Counted from the first letter of the stretch, positions 1-11,472 are shown. The stretch is 64,000 nt of DNA from Sphingomonas hengshuiensis (GCA_003240755.1 QFNF01000004.1:60838-124837); one strand, 5' to 3'. Program-made: numbers and translations. Notes: generated by a model from the letters alone, not told the origin.

Positions 1-118
1 CCGATTTCGCGACGAAGTGATGGTTTCGGGGAGAGTTTCGCGGAAATGCCGGTACGGTTTGTCGCTTTTCCCCCGCGACAAGCGTATCGGAACCTTGCAT
101 AACCGTCGGCCTGCCGTG

Positions 119-139
119 CCTGCGGGTGCGGCCCGCAGG
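119..139 (+). promoter_or_regulatory. Leader hairpin before the SWIB gene
   Basis: An 8-bp perfect inverted repeat (CCTGCGGG at 119-126, CCCGCAGG at 132-139) with a 5-nt loop sits directly upstream of the AGGAGGA ribosome-binding site of the SWIB gene. There is no T-tract, so it is more likely an mRNA 5' stabilising or regulatory stem than a terminator. Its role is inferred. Confidence 0.4.
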
Positions 140-157
140 GGGATTAGGAGGAATAGT

Positions 158-430
158 ATGGCCAAGGACACCACGACGACCGGCGGCGCCCGGGGCGGAA
201 TCGCGAAGCCGGTGACGCCGTCGGCCGATCTGGCGAAGATCACCGGGTCGGACCCGCTGCCCCGCAGCGAGGTCGTGAGCAAGATGTGGGAATACATCAA
301 GAAGCACGACCTGCAGAACCCGAAGGACAAGCGCGAAATCCTGGCCGACGCCACGCTCGAAAAGCTGTTCGGCAAGAAGTCGTGCTCGATGTTCGAAATG
401 AACAAGCTGCTGAGCGCGCATATGAAGTGA
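158..430 (+). CDS. SWIB/MDM2 domain-containing protein
   Basis: A 90-residue protein. After a basic, low-complexity N-terminus of about 25 residues, the rest is one SWIB/MDM2 fold: the segment LPRSEVVSKMWEYIKKHDLQ followed by NPKDKREI and LFGKKSCSMFEMNKLLSAHM is the classic domain signature. In eukaryotes the domain belongs to SWI/SNF remodelling subunits; in bacteria it occurs in Chlamydia as a fusion to topoisomerase and as small free-standing proteins, where a chromatin or topology role is supposed but not generally proven. The start at 158 is chosen because AGGAGGA lies 5 nt upstream; the longer open frame upstream has no such site. It is followed by a clear terminator, so it is probably monocistronic. 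Confidence 0.9.
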   Translation: MAKDTTTTGGARGGIAKPVTPSADLAKITGSDPLPRSEVVSKMWEYIKKHDLQNPKDKREILADATLEKLFGKKSCSMFEMNKLLSAHMK

Positions 431-469
431 CGGGTGCGCGCCGCTGGGCGGCGCGACCGGTTCGTGACG

Positions 470-504
470 ACGCCGCCTGGGGCAACCCGGGCGGCGTTTT
501 CGCT
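470..504 (+). terminator. Rho-independent terminator of the SWIB gene
   Basis: Inverted repeat ACGCCGCC (470-477) and GGCGGCGT (490-497) followed by TTTCGCTTT. It lies 40 nt after the SWIB stop codon. Confidence 0.75.
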
Positions 505-641
505 TTCGTGACAAAGCATTGCCGCGCGAAAATCAGGAACGCCGTCACGGCGTCGTCGGTTATGTCCATATCGGACCAACGGTCCGAAATGGTGATCGGT
601 CAACATGGGCCGGCGCCATCCGCAGGTAACAGGAGATGGAC

Positions 642-1088
642 ATGATGATCGGGTTGGCCGGGATGATGTTGGCAGCGGCGATGGCCGCCCCCCCGACCGG
701 TATGGCGCACAGCGTGCGGATCGATCACGCGACGGGCGCGGTGCATTCCGACTATAGCGCCGACGTGCAGGTAAGCCACCGCCAGGTCGGTACGGTCGGC
801 GCGGGCGGTCGCCCCTCGACGCTGCGTTGCATGTGGAGCGCCGGATTGACGGTCGACCGGCAGGCGCGCCATGCGTCGGGATCGATGCTGACGCGGTCGT
901 TCGCATCCGACACGGTGGTGGAGGGCAGCCGCCCGGGCTGGTGCAGCGCACAAAAGGCCTCGATCGCCCGCGAAGTCGCCACGCGGACGCCCGAATTGCG
1001 GGCGCGGCTGATCGAACTGGCACGGGAAGACCACCCGGTGCTGCATGCGGAGATCGACCGGATGCAGGGAAATAGACGCGAAGGATGA
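642..1088 (+). CDS. Exported protein of unknown function
   Basis: About 148 residues and not a family I recognise. The N-terminus (MMIGLAGMMLAAAMAA) is a short hydrophobic segment that could act as a signal peptide. The mature part has two cysteines (in LRCMWS and PGWCSA) that could form a disulfide in the periplasm, and a charged helical C-terminus. An ATG at 636 abuts the AGGAG site (631-635) too closely, so the ATG at 642, 6 nt after it, is preferred; 645 is also possible. The stop overlaps the next gene's start (ATGA at 1085-1088), so the two are translationally coupled and probably act together at the envelope. Confidence 0.65.
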   Translation: MMIGLAGMMLAAAMAAPPTGMAHSVRIDHATGAVHSDYSADVQVSHRQVGTVGAGGRPSTLRCMWSAGLTVDRQARHASGSMLTRSFASDTVVEGSRPGWCSAQKASIAREVATRTPELRARLIELAREDHPVLHAEIDRMQGNRREG

Positions 1089-1816
1089 TCGAACGGATAT
1101 TTCTGGGCGCGGTGTCGCTGCTGGTAACGGCGGCGGCACAGGCGCAGTCGCTGCCGTCCGTCGGGATCGAGGCGACGACCGACGAACGGCGACGCGGGTT
1201 GAGCTGGACCGGGGGGCGGGCATCGATTTCGGGCGATGCCGCATTGACGCTGGGCGCGGTCGAATTCGATGCGCGCGTCGCGGCCCTGCGCGATTCGCCG
1301 CGGCATGATGGTGCGGACGCGGTGGCCGACCTCGGCGCGGCGATCGTCGCCGATGCCGGGCCGGTGCAGTTGCGCGGGCGTGCGATCGGACATGTCTTTG
1401 CCGGCGCGACGCGCGGCATGGACTATGCCGAGTTCGGCGGCGATGCGCGCTATGCGCTGGGACCGGTCGAATTGACCGCGGCCGCGCTCTATGCGCCGCC
1501 GCAGCGGGCGATCGGCGGCAGCAACCTGTATCTGTCGGCGCAGGCGGTGGCGGGCATTCCCGCGACGCCGTTCACGCTGGTCGGCGGGCTCGGGCGCTCG
1601 TCGGGGGCGGTCGACGATGCGGCGCGGGCCGACCGGCTGCGACCAGGCGGAACGTACACCGACTGGCGCCTGGGTGTCGAGCATACCACCGGGCCGCTGA
1701 TGCTGGCGCTCGATTATGTCGGGACCGACCTGAACGATGACCGGGTGGTGCGCCCGATCGGGGATCGGCAGCATGGCGGGGACCGGATATTGGGGCGGGT
1801 ACGCTTCGCGTTCTGA
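1085..1816 (+). CDS. Putative outer-membrane beta-barrel protein (TorF/Gcw_chp porin-like)
   Basis: A 243-residue protein with a clear signal peptide (MIERIFLGAVSLLVTAAAQA, cleavage after AQA). The mature part is a run of short alternating amphipathic strands (for example VGIEATTDERRRGLSW, LYLSAQAVAGIP, WRLGVEHTTGPLMLALDYVGTDLND) and ends in RVRFAF, the terminal-Phe beta signal used for BAM-dependent insertion. Length and pattern fit the TorF/Gcw_chp family of putative porins common in Gram-negatives; the family match is by eye. It overlaps the preceding exported protein by 4 nt. Substrate is unknown. Confidence 0.7.
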   Translation: MIERIFLGAVSLLVTAAAQAQSLPSVGIEATTDERRRGLSWTGGRASISGDAALTLGAVEFDARVAALRDSPRHDGADAVADLGAAIVADAGPVQLRGRAIGHVFAGATRGMDYAEFGGDARYALGPVELTAAALYAPPQRAIGGSNLYLSAQAVAGIPATPFTLVGGLGRSSGAVDDAARADRLRPGGTYTDWRLGVEHTTGPLMLALDYVGTDLNDDRVVRPIGDRQHGGDRILGRVRFAF

Positions 1817-1885
1817 TCGAATGGCCCCGCGCCGCGAACGTCCCCCCGCCGTCGGGGCGATGTTCGCGGCGCGGGCGCCTGCGGC

Positions 1886-3562
<1,677 letters not shown>

Positions 3563-3660
3563 GTCGTCTCTAGCCTGTATGGAGCGCCACCCGGGCGCCG
3601 GTATCTGCCGAAAAGGTTCGATACTCCCTCAGAACAGGCGCACGCGCGTGCGATCCTGCC

Positions 3661-3705
3661 CTAAGGGCGGCTAAGTCGAAGCAGTCGGGCGTTCGCGCGG
3701 ACCAT
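3661..3705 (-). CDS. leuL: Putative leuA leader peptide (attenuator)
   Basis: A 14-codon open frame, MVRANARLLRLSRP, lies 98 nt upstream of leuA on the same strand. Three of its last seven codons are leucine (CTG CTT CGA CTT), the pattern of ribosome-stalling leader peptides that sense charged tRNA-Leu. Downstream are competing inverted repeats: CAGG-AT-CGCACG with CGTGCG-CCTG around 3632-3657, and GTATC with GATAC around 3601-3625, the latter enclosing a TTTT run. Attenuation of leuA by leader peptides is known in proteobacteria including alphaproteobacteria. I see no strong ribosome-binding site, so the call is tentative. Confidence 0.42.
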   Translation of the reverse strand: MVRANARLLRLSRP

Positions 3706-3820
3706 GACCGGGTGTTTGGGCAAAAGCGTACCGAAAGTCCAGTGCCGATGGCGGTGATACGCCTTGGTAAGGATGTGTGGCGCAAGGCCGGCGGATCACC
3801 AGATGACAGCCGGGTCCGAT

Positions 3821-4204
3821 ATGCTGCAATTGATCTACGTAAGTACCGCGCGTCCCGGCGTCGCGATCGATCTCGACCGGATATTGTCCTGTTCCCGCCG
3901 GAACAACCGGCGCGACGGCATCACCGGACTGCTGCATGCGAACGGCCGCAGGTTCCTGCAGGCGCTCGAAGGCGACGTTGCGCATGTCGAAGCCGCCTAT
4001 GCGCGGATATCGGCGGATCCGCGCCATTTCGCGCTGGTCGTGCTGTCGCGGCGCATGGTGACGGCACGCGAATTCGGCGGCTGGGCGATGGCGGTCGATG
4101 ATGGCACCGGCGGCATCATCGCGCAGGTGTCCGCGCTGGTCGAAGGTGCCGCGCCCAGTGTGCGGGGCACCTTCGAAGGCTTTGTGGCGATGCGCGCGGC
4201 CTGA
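3821..4204 (+). CDS. BLUF domain blue-light sensor protein
   Basis: A 127-residue single-domain protein. The N-terminal 95 residues are a BLUF flavin photoreceptor fold: Tyr6 in LIYVST, Asn29 in SRRNNRRDGITGLL, Gln47 in FLQALEG, and Trp88/Met90 in FGGWAM correspond to the Tyr, Asn, Gln and Trp/Met positions that contact FAD in AppA and BlrB. Light rearranges the hydrogen bonds around the Gln. No output domain is fused (no EAL, cyclase or HTH), so it must signal through a partner protein. The start could also be the ATG at 3803, 18 nt upstream; 3821 matches the usual distance to the first strand. It runs divergently from leuA. Confidence 0.88.
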   Translation: MLQLIYVSTARPGVAIDLDRILSCSRRNNRRDGITGLLHANGRRFLQALEGDVAHVEAAYARISADPRHFALVVLSRRMVTAREFGGWAMAVDDGTGGIIAQVSALVEGAAPSVRGTFEGFVAMRAA

Positions 4205-4219
4205 ACCGCGCGCCGCGCG

Positions 4220-4825
4220 TCAGGCCGCGACGAAGGCGGCGTTGATCGTCAGGTCGACCTTGTCCGACACGACCGGCGTGGCATAGCCGAGGCCGAAATC
4301 GCTGCGGTTGATCGACCCGGTAGCGGTGAAGCCGACGTTCTTCTTCTTGTCCATCGGATTCTGACCCGCACCCATGAAGCGCACGGTCAGTTGGACCGGC
4401 TTGGTCTGCCCCTTGATCGTCAGGTTGCCGTTCATCATCCAGTGATCGCCCATCGGCTGGATGCGCGTCGACACGAACTTCGCGCCGGGATTGTTGGCGA
4501 CGTCGAAGAAGTCCTTCGACTTCAGATGCTCGGCGAATTGCGGGCTGGTGACGGTCAGCGATTTGGCGATGTCGAAGTCGATCGCGACCTTGCTGGCCGC
4601 CGGGTTCTTCGGATCGATCGTGGCCGAGCCGCCGGTCGCGCCGAACAGGCCGTCGAGCATCGAGAAGCCCATGTGGTTCACGCGCCAATGGACCTGGGTA
4701 TGGGCCGTGTCGACGGTATAGGCGCCGGCGGTGACGCGCGCCTTGTCGGGGGCGCCCGGCATCTGGGCGACGGTCGGGGCGGCGACCGCGAACAGCGCGG
4801 CGGCGAGGATCAGGGGTGTGCGCAT
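4220..4825 (-). CDS. YceI family periplasmic protein
   Basis: A 201-residue protein with a Sec signal peptide (MRTPLILAAALFAVAAPTVAQ). The mature part is the YceI lipocalin-like beta-barrel: YTVDTAHTQVHWRVNHMGFS at its start, the central KSKDFFDVANNPGAKFVST, and the GNLTIKGQTKPV strand pair. The family binds polyisoprenoids such as ubiquinone-8 in known structures and is stress- or base-induced in E. coli. The start is set by the GGAGAG site just upstream and by the signal peptide; the open frame extends further but that part is uncoded-looking. It lies downstream of ilvC but is separated from it by a strong hairpin. Confidence 0.92.
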   Translation of the reverse strand: MRTPLILAAALFAVAAPTVAQMPGAPDKARVTAGAYTVDTAHTQVHWRVNHMGFSMLDGLFGATGGSATIDPKNPAASKVAIDFDIAKSLTVTSPQFAEHLKSKDFFDVANNPGAKFVSTRIQPMGDHWMMNGNLTIKGQTKPVQLTVRFMGAGQNPMDKKKNVGFTATGSINRSDFGLGYATPVVSDKVDLTINAAFVAA

Positions 4826-4964
4826 GCGAATAGCTCTCCGGTTGAGGCGAAGTCTGGATGCCGCCGTTGTCGGGCGGGTCGGGCTTCGGGTCAAATCCCG
4901 GATGCGAAACGATCGGTTTCGGTTTCGGTGCCGTGGGGGTCGTGGCATATCGCCATCCGTCCGT

Positions 4965-5011
4965 CGGCGCGACAAGGCCGCACCCCCAGGGGGGTGGGCC
5001 TTGTCGCGCCG
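4965..5011 (-). terminator. Long hairpin downstream of ilvC
   Basis: A perfect 15-bp inverted repeat (CGGCGCGACAAGGCC at 4965-4979, its complement at 4997-5011) continues inward as CACCCCC/GGGGGTG, making one nearly continuous stem of about 22 bp. No T-run follows on either strand. It probably ends or stabilises the ilvBNC transcript. Confidence 0.6.
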
Positions 5012-5059
5012 GCCGGTCGACGGAATCGTCGCGTGCAGCGGCCGGGCCGCTGCGCTGCG

Positions 5060-6650
<1,591 letters not shown>

Positions 6651-6710
6651 GTCGGTCCCTGTTCGTCGGCGGCATCGCGCAGGCGTGTCCGCCCGCGGCG
6701 ATGCCCCTCC

Positions 6711-6751
6711 ACCGCTCCTCGAGCGGTCCCCCTCCCCGCGAAGCGGGGAGG
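6711..6751 (-). repeat. Tandem palindromes between ilvB and ilvN
   Basis: Two adjacent palindromes: ACCGCTCCTCGAGCGGT (6711-6727) and CCTCCCCGC-GAA-GCGGGGAGG (6731-6751). The layout of a C/T-rich tract and a GC stem with a small loop resembles dispersed intergenic palindromes of alphaproteobacteria. I did not see a second copy in this window. In the ilv mRNA it would form two hairpins between the catalytic and regulatory subunit genes, possibly tuning their ratio. Confidence 0.5.
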
Positions 6752-6760
6752 AACTGTTGG

Positions 6761-8506
6761 TTACACCAGCGCCTTGGCCTCGTCGTCCATCTCGCCCGAG
6801 ACTTCGTTGGCCTGCAGGATCATGTCGGTATGCGCCGCGCCGCTGGGGATCATCGGGAAGCAGTTGGCAAGCTTCGCCACCATGCAGTCGACCAGCACCG
6901 GCCCGTCATGGTCGAGCATCGCCTGGATGCCTGCGTCCAATTGGTCCGGTCCCTCGATGCGGATACCCTTCCAGCCATAGGCCTCGGCCAGCTTCACGAA
7001 ATCGGGCAGCGAGTCCGAATAGCTGTTCGAATAACGCGAGGCATAGGTCAGCTCCTGCCACTGGCGGACCATGCCCATATATTCGTTGTTCAGGATGAAG
7101 ACCTTCACCGGCAGGCGATATTGCGTCGCCGTGGCCAGTTCCTGGATGTTCATCTGGATCGACGCCTCGCCGGCGATGTCGATGCACAGCGCGCCCGGAT
7201 TGCCGAGCTGCGCACCGATCGCGGCGGGCAGGCCATAGCCCATCGTGCCGAGGCCGCCGCTGGTCAGCCACTTGTTCGGCGCCTCGAACCCGAAATGCTG
7301 CGCGGCCCACATCTGATGCTGGCCGACCTCGGTCGACACGATCGGCGCGCGATGCTTGGTCGCCTCGTACAGTGCGCGGACGGCACGCTGCGGCATGATC
7401 TCGCTGCCGCCCTCCGGAAAGTCGAGGCAGCGCCTGGCACGCCACCCGTCGATCTTCGCCCACCATGCCGACAGGTCGGGTTTGGGATGCTGGCGCGCCT
7501 TCCACACCCGCACCATGTCCTCCATCGCATGCCCCGCATCGGCGATGATGCCAAGGTCGGCGCGGACGATCTTGTTCACGCTCGAACGATCGATATCGAT
7601 ATGGACCTTGCGGCTGCGCGGGGAGAACGCATCGAGCCGCCCGGTGACGCGATCGTCGAAGCGCGCGCCGATGGCGACGACCAGATCGGCCTCGTTCATC
7701 GCCATGTTCGCTTCATAGGTGCCGTGCATCCCCAGCATCCCCAGCCACTGCGGCGAGGACGCGGGGAGGGCGCCCAGCCCCATCAGCGTGGACGTGACCG
7801 GCGCACCGGAGATACGCGCCAGTTCGCGCAGCAACTGCGACGCGCCCGGACCCGAATTGATGATGCCGCCGCCGGTATAGAGCACCGGCCGCTCCGCCGC
7901 CGCCAGCATGTCGACGACCTGCTCGATCGCCGCGCGATCGGCCTTCACCTTCGGGCGATAGGTCTTGTGCTGGATCGGGCCGGGCCTGGTATAGCGCGCG
8001 GTCGCGACCTGCACGTCCTTGGGGATATCGACCACGACCGGCCCCGGACGGCCGGCGGTGGCGATATGGAACGCCTCGTGGATGACATGGCCCAGCTTGG
8101 CCGGGTCCTTCACCAGATAGTTATGCTTGCAGCAATGGCGCGTGATGCCGACGGTATCGGCCTCCTGAAACGCATCGGTGCCGATCAGGGCGGTTGGCAC
8201 CTGCCCGGTCAGGACGACCATCGGGATCGAATCGAGCAGCGCGTCGGTGATGCCGGTGATGGCGTTGGTCGCACCCGGCCCCGACGTCACGAGGACGACG
8301 CCGGGCTTGCCGGTCGACCGGGCATAGCCCTCCGCCGCATGGGTCGCCGCCTGTTCGTGGCGGACGAGGATGTGCTTGATCCGGCTATGTTCGAACAGCG
8401 CGTCGTAGATCGGCAGCACCGCGCCGCCCGGATAGCCGAACACGACCTCCACGCCGAGGTCGACCAGGGCCTCGACCAATATGGCGGCTCCACTCTTCTC
8501 TGGCAT
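6761..8506 (-). CDS. ilvB: Acetolactate synthase large (catalytic) subunit, biosynthetic
   Basis: ThDP-dependent acetohydroxyacid synthase, 581 residues: condenses two pyruvates, or pyruvate and 2-oxobutyrate, at the start of branched-chain amino-acid synthesis. Domains in order: ThDP PYR domain with the catalytic Glu (VRHEQAATHAAEGYAR), central FAD-binding domain, and C-terminal PP domain with the GDG-like metal site (CIDIAGEASIQMNIQEL; the usual GDGSF is GEASI here) and the FILNNEYMGMVRQWQ segment. The start at 8506 has GAGGAG upstream; an upstream in-frame ATG lacks one. It heads the ilvB-ilvN-ilvC unit and lies 85 nt downstream of miaA. Confidence 0.96.
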   Translation of the reverse strand: MPEKSGAAILVEALVDLGVEVVFGYPGGAVLPIYDALFEHSRIKHILVRHEQAATHAAEGYARSTGKPGVVLVTSGPGATNAITGITDALLDSIPMVVLTGQVPTALIGTDAFQEADTVGITRHCCKHNYLVKDPAKLGHVIHEAFHIATAGRPGPVVVDIPKDVQVATARYTRPGPIQHKTYRPKVKADRAAIEQVVDMLAAAERPVLYTGGGIINSGPGASQLLRELARISGAPVTSTLMGLGALPASSPQWLGMLGMHGTYEANMAMNEADLVVAIGARFDDRVTGRLDAFSPRSRKVHIDIDRSSVNKIVRADLGIIADAGHAMEDMVRVWKARQHPKPDLSAWWAKIDGWRARRCLDFPEGGSEIMPQRAVRALYEATKHRAPIVSTEVGQHQMWAAQHFGFEAPNKWLTSGGLGTMGYGLPAAIGAQLGNPGALCIDIAGEASIQMNIQELATATQYRLPVKVFILNNEYMGMVRQWQELTYASRYSNSYSDSLPDFVKLAEAYGWKGIRIEGPDQLDAGIQAMLDHDGPVLVDCMVAKLANCFPMIPSGAAHTDMILQANEVSGEMDDEAKALV

Positions 8507-8591
8507 GGCGTCACTCCTCAATATCTCGCAGGCGCGATAGCACCGTTGGAGCGGCGTCGCTAGTCGCATCAAATATTCGTGTCAACCAGAT

Positions 8592-9521
8592 TCAGCGCAA
8601 TAATATGTCGAAATCATGCATTAATGCGTACATTTCGGTTTCGCCGTTGCGAAGCCAAGCGGCCGGGGGCTGGTTGCGGAACCAGGTATATTGCCGTTTG
8701 GCATATTGCCGCGTCGCGAAACGCGCGGCGGCCAGCGCGTCGTCGCGGGTGCATTCGCCCTGCTGCCAGCGGCCTATCTCGGCCACGCCGATCGCCCGGC
8801 GCACCGGCGCATCGGGGGCAACATCGTCACGGGCCAGCAGTGCGGCGACTTCCTCGACCGCCCCTTCGTCGAACATCCCGGCAAGACGGCGATCGCATCG
8901 CTCCATCAACCAGTCGCGATCCGGCAGCAGGATCATCGGCGCAAGGGCGATCCGATCGCCGATGCCGCCGGTGCGGTCGCGCTGCCAGTCGGCCAGCGTC
9001 CGCCCGGTCGCGCGAACCACCTCCAGCGCCCGCGTGATCCGCGTGGTATCGCCGGGGTTCAGCCGTGCGGCGGCGGCGGGGTCCAGCGTCCGGAGCAGCG
9101 CGACCGCCTGAGCCAGCGGCATCGCGCGAACCTCGTCGCGGATCGCCGGATCGATCTCTGGCACCGGCGCGATGCCGTCGATCAGCGTGCGCAGATACAG
9201 GCCGGTACCGCCCACCAGCACGGGCAGCCTGCCCGCGTTATGGGCGTCGTCGATGGCGGCGGCGGCATCGCGTGCCCAGGCGGCCGCCGAATAGCGTTCG
9301 GCGCCATCGACATGACCGAACAGGCGGTGGGGCGCCTGCGCCTCCTCCGCGGCGGACGGCCGGGCCGACAGGACGCGCAGGTCGCGATACACCTGTGCGC
9401 TGTCGGCATTGACGACGACGCCGTCATGCGCCCGTGCGACCGCGATCGCCAGCGCGGACTTGCCGCTGGCGGTCGGGCCTGCGATGAGCGCGACCCTTGG
9501 ACGGTCACGGGAGTTCGCCAT
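8592..9521 (-). CDS. miaA: tRNA dimethylallyltransferase
   Basis: Adds a dimethylallyl group to N6 of A37 in tRNAs reading UNN codons. The 309-residue protein has the P-loop [15 protein letters not shown] near the N-terminus, the [11 protein letters not shown] substrate motif, [15 protein letters not shown], and the C-terminal [17 protein letters not shown] signature. Its start codon (9519-9521) faces and overlaps that of serB on the opposite strand; an ATG two codons upstream (9527) is also possible. The open frame continues far beyond, but that part runs antisense to serB. Confidence 0.94.
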   Translation of the reverse strand: MANSRDRPRVALIAGPTASGKSALAIAVARAHDGVVVNADSAQVYRDLRVLSARPSAAEEAQAPHRLFGHVDGAERYSAAAWARDAAAAIDDAHNAGRLPVLVGGTGLYLRTLIDGIAPVPEIDPAIRDEVRAMPLAQAVALLRTLDPAAAARLNPGDTTRITRALEVVRATGRTLADWQRDRTGGIGDRIALAPMILLPDRDWLMERCDRRLAGMFDEGAVEEVAALLARDDVAPDAPVRRAIGVAEIGRWQQGECTRDDALAAARFATRQYAKRQYTWFRNQPPAAWLRNGETEMYALMHDFDILLR

Positions 9522-10401
9522 GTTCATCGCCACGCTGATAGCAGCCGAATCGATCGCCGCGGGCGATATTTCCGCCGCCGCCGACCGGCTGGACGCGGCG
9601 GGCTGCGGGGCCGGGCGCTGGACGTGGATCGACGAAGGGCGGGCTGCCGATATCCCCTTCGCCCAGGATCCCGTGGCGGCACGCGCCGCGATCGAGGGGC
9701 GGTTCGATCGCACCGATGTCGCGATCCAGCCGGCGGCGGGTCGCGAAAAGAGGCTGCTCGTCGCCGACATGGATTCGACGATGATTACCGTCGAATGCAT
9801 CGACGAACTGGCCGACTATGCCGGGATCAAGCCGCAGATCGCCGAAGTGACCGAACGTGCGATGCGCGGCGAACTCGACTTCGCCTCGGCGCTCGATGCG
9901 CGCGTCGCCTTGCTGGGGGGGCTGGAGGAAAGCGCGATCCAGCGCTGTCTCGACGAACGCGTGAAGCTGATGCCCGGCGCGAAGACGCTGATCCGGACGA
10001 TGCGCGCGCGGGGCGCGACCACCATCCTCGTCTCGGGCGGCTTCACCCGCTTCGCCGAGCCGGTCGGGCAGGAACTCGGCTTTCACCGGATGATCGCCAA
10101 CCGGCTGCTGATCGAGGACGGCCGGCTGACCGGCAAGGTTCGCAAGCCGATCGTCGATGCGACGACCAAGGAAGTGACGCTGCTGGCCGCGATCGGGGAA
10201 CTGGGCGTGGATCCCGCCGCGACGCTCGCCGTCGGCGACGGGGCGAACGACCTGCCGATGATCCGCCGGGCGGGGCTGGGCGTCGCCTATCATGCCAAGC
10301 CGATCGTCGCCGCCGAAGCCGGCGTGCGGATCGACCATAACGACCTGACCGCGCTGCTCTATATCCAGGGGATCGCACCCGCCGACTGGGCGGCGGGCTG
10401 A
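9520..10401 (+). CDS. serB: Phosphoserine phosphatase
   Basis: Last step of serine synthesis: phosphoserine is hydrolysed to serine. The 293-residue protein has a roughly 80-residue N-terminal region and then a HAD catalytic domain: nucleophile motif [17 protein letters not shown] near residue 84, motif [15 protein letters not shown], and the Mg2+ motif [11 protein letters not shown] near residue 240. A GGGAG site lies 6 nt before the ATG. The start overlaps the divergent miaA start in one CATG, so the control regions of each gene lie inside the other's coding sequence. Confidence 0.95.
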   Translation: MFIATLIAAESIAAGDISAAADRLDAAGCGAGRWTWIDEGRAADIPFAQDPVAARAAIEGRFDRTDVAIQPAAGREKRLLVADMDSTMITVECIDELADYAGIKPQIAEVTERAMRGELDFASALDARVALLGGLEESAIQRCLDERVKLMPGAKTLIRTMRARGATTILVSGGFTRFAEPVGQELGFHRMIANRLLIEDGRLTGKVRKPIVDATTKEVTLLAAIGELGVDPAATLAVGDGANDLPMIRRAGLGVAYHAKPIVAAEAGVRIDHNDLTALLYIQGIAPADWAAG

Positions 10402-10405
10402 TCGC

Positions 10406-11317
10406 TCAGCGCTTCATCGGCACGCAGGTCGTCGGGCGGATCGCGGCACAGGCGCGGCTGGCCTCCGCGCTCGACGCGAACGGGCCGACCTGCAGCCGGG
10501 TGACGCCGCCGGCCTGTTCGTAATGGGGCTGGCGACCGGCGAACCTGCCGGCAAGGCTGCTCCACAGCCGCCGCGCATTGTCGCCATCCCGGAACGCGCC
10601 GAGCTGAACCCGCCAGCCGCCGTCGCGCACCGGTGCCGGCCTTGTCGCCTGCGCCGGGGCTGGACGGGGTGCCGGTGCGGGCCTTGTCGCGGACGCTGCG
10701 GTGGCGACCGGTCTGGGTGTCGCTACCGCCGGCGGGATCGCGGGGAGTGCGGGACGGCCGGCGTCGCGCTCGAGTTCGCGCGCCATGGCCAGCGCGGCCT
10801 GCCGGTCGGGCAGCGGTACGTAGCGATCCATCTGCGCCAGTGTCGACGACGCCTGCGGCAACCCCGCCGACGACGCCCGCGTCATCAGCGCATAGGCCCG
10901 CCGCCAGTCCTTGGCCACGGCATCGCCGTTGAACAGCATGGTGCCCAGCACGAACTGGCTCCGCGCCTCCCCACGCTGCGACGATTTTTCCAGCCATTTG
11001 ACCGCATCGGCGCGCTTGCCGTTCTGGAACAGGATCAGCCCGTAATTGTCCTCGGCCTGGCGGTGGCCCTGCTGGGCGGCGCGGGCATACCATTGCTCGG
11101 CCTGCGCCATGTCCATCGGCACCCCGCGGCCCAGCTTGTACGCCTGCGCCAGATTGAATTGTGCATCCGCATCCCCAGCCGTCGCCGGCCCCCGCCATTC
11201 CCGCACCGCCGTCGCCCAGTCGCCGCGCGCCCATGCGTCGACCCCGGCCTTTACGTCCGCCGTCGCCGCCGTCGACGAAATCGCTCCGGCCAGTGCCAGC
11301 CCAACCACAAGGCGCAT
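10406..11317 (-). CDS. Exported Sel1-repeat protein with C-terminal SPOR domain
   Basis: A 303-residue protein: Sec signal peptide (residues 1-20), then Sel1-type alpha-alpha repeats (DADAQFNLAQAYKLGRGVPMD, AEQWYARAAQQGHRQAEDNYG, EARSQFVLGTMLFNGDAVAKD), an Ala/Pro-rich linker (PRPAPAQATRPAP) and a C-terminal SPOR domain (GWRVQLGAFRDGDNARRLWSSL to RLQVGPF). SPOR domains bind denuded glycan strands of septal peptidoglycan, so a role at the division site or cell wall is likely. RBS AGAGGGGA supports the start. It converges on serB with only 4 nt between stops and is divergent from the ParA gene. Confidence 0.85.
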   Translation of the reverse strand: MRLVVGLALAGAISSTAATADVKAGVDAWARGDWATAVREWRGPATAGDADAQFNLAQAYKLGRGVPMDMAQAEQWYARAAQQGHRQAEDNYGLILFQNGKRADAVKWLEKSSQRGEARSQFVLGTMLFNGDAVAKDWRRAYALMTRASSAGLPQASSTLAQMDRYVPLPDRQAALAMARELERDAGRPALPAIPPAVATPRPVATAASATRPAPAPRPAPAQATRPAPVRDGGWRVQLGAFRDGDNARRLWSSLAGRFAGRQPHYEQAGGVTRLQVGPFASSAEASRACAAIRPTTCVPMKR

Positions 11318-11472
11318 CGAATTCCCCTCTGCGTTCCAGACCTTCTTCCTACCAGCGGTTCACCATGTTCGGAAAGCCTTTCGCGCAAGGTGGTGCACCG
11401 GGTGCGCGTTAACCGCTTCTTGACCGACCGCGTGCCATGCCGGTCCCGAAATCACGGGGAGACGACGGCGCA

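Noticed and set aside
17..157. Upstream extension of the SWIB gene frame from position 17
   Set aside because: The added residues are basic and without homology pattern, and AGGAGGA sits before the ATG at 158.
11407..11424. TTAACC-N7-GACC as a CtrA box upstream of the ParA gene
   Set aside because: Only one half-site matches TTAACC; the second TTAA is missing.
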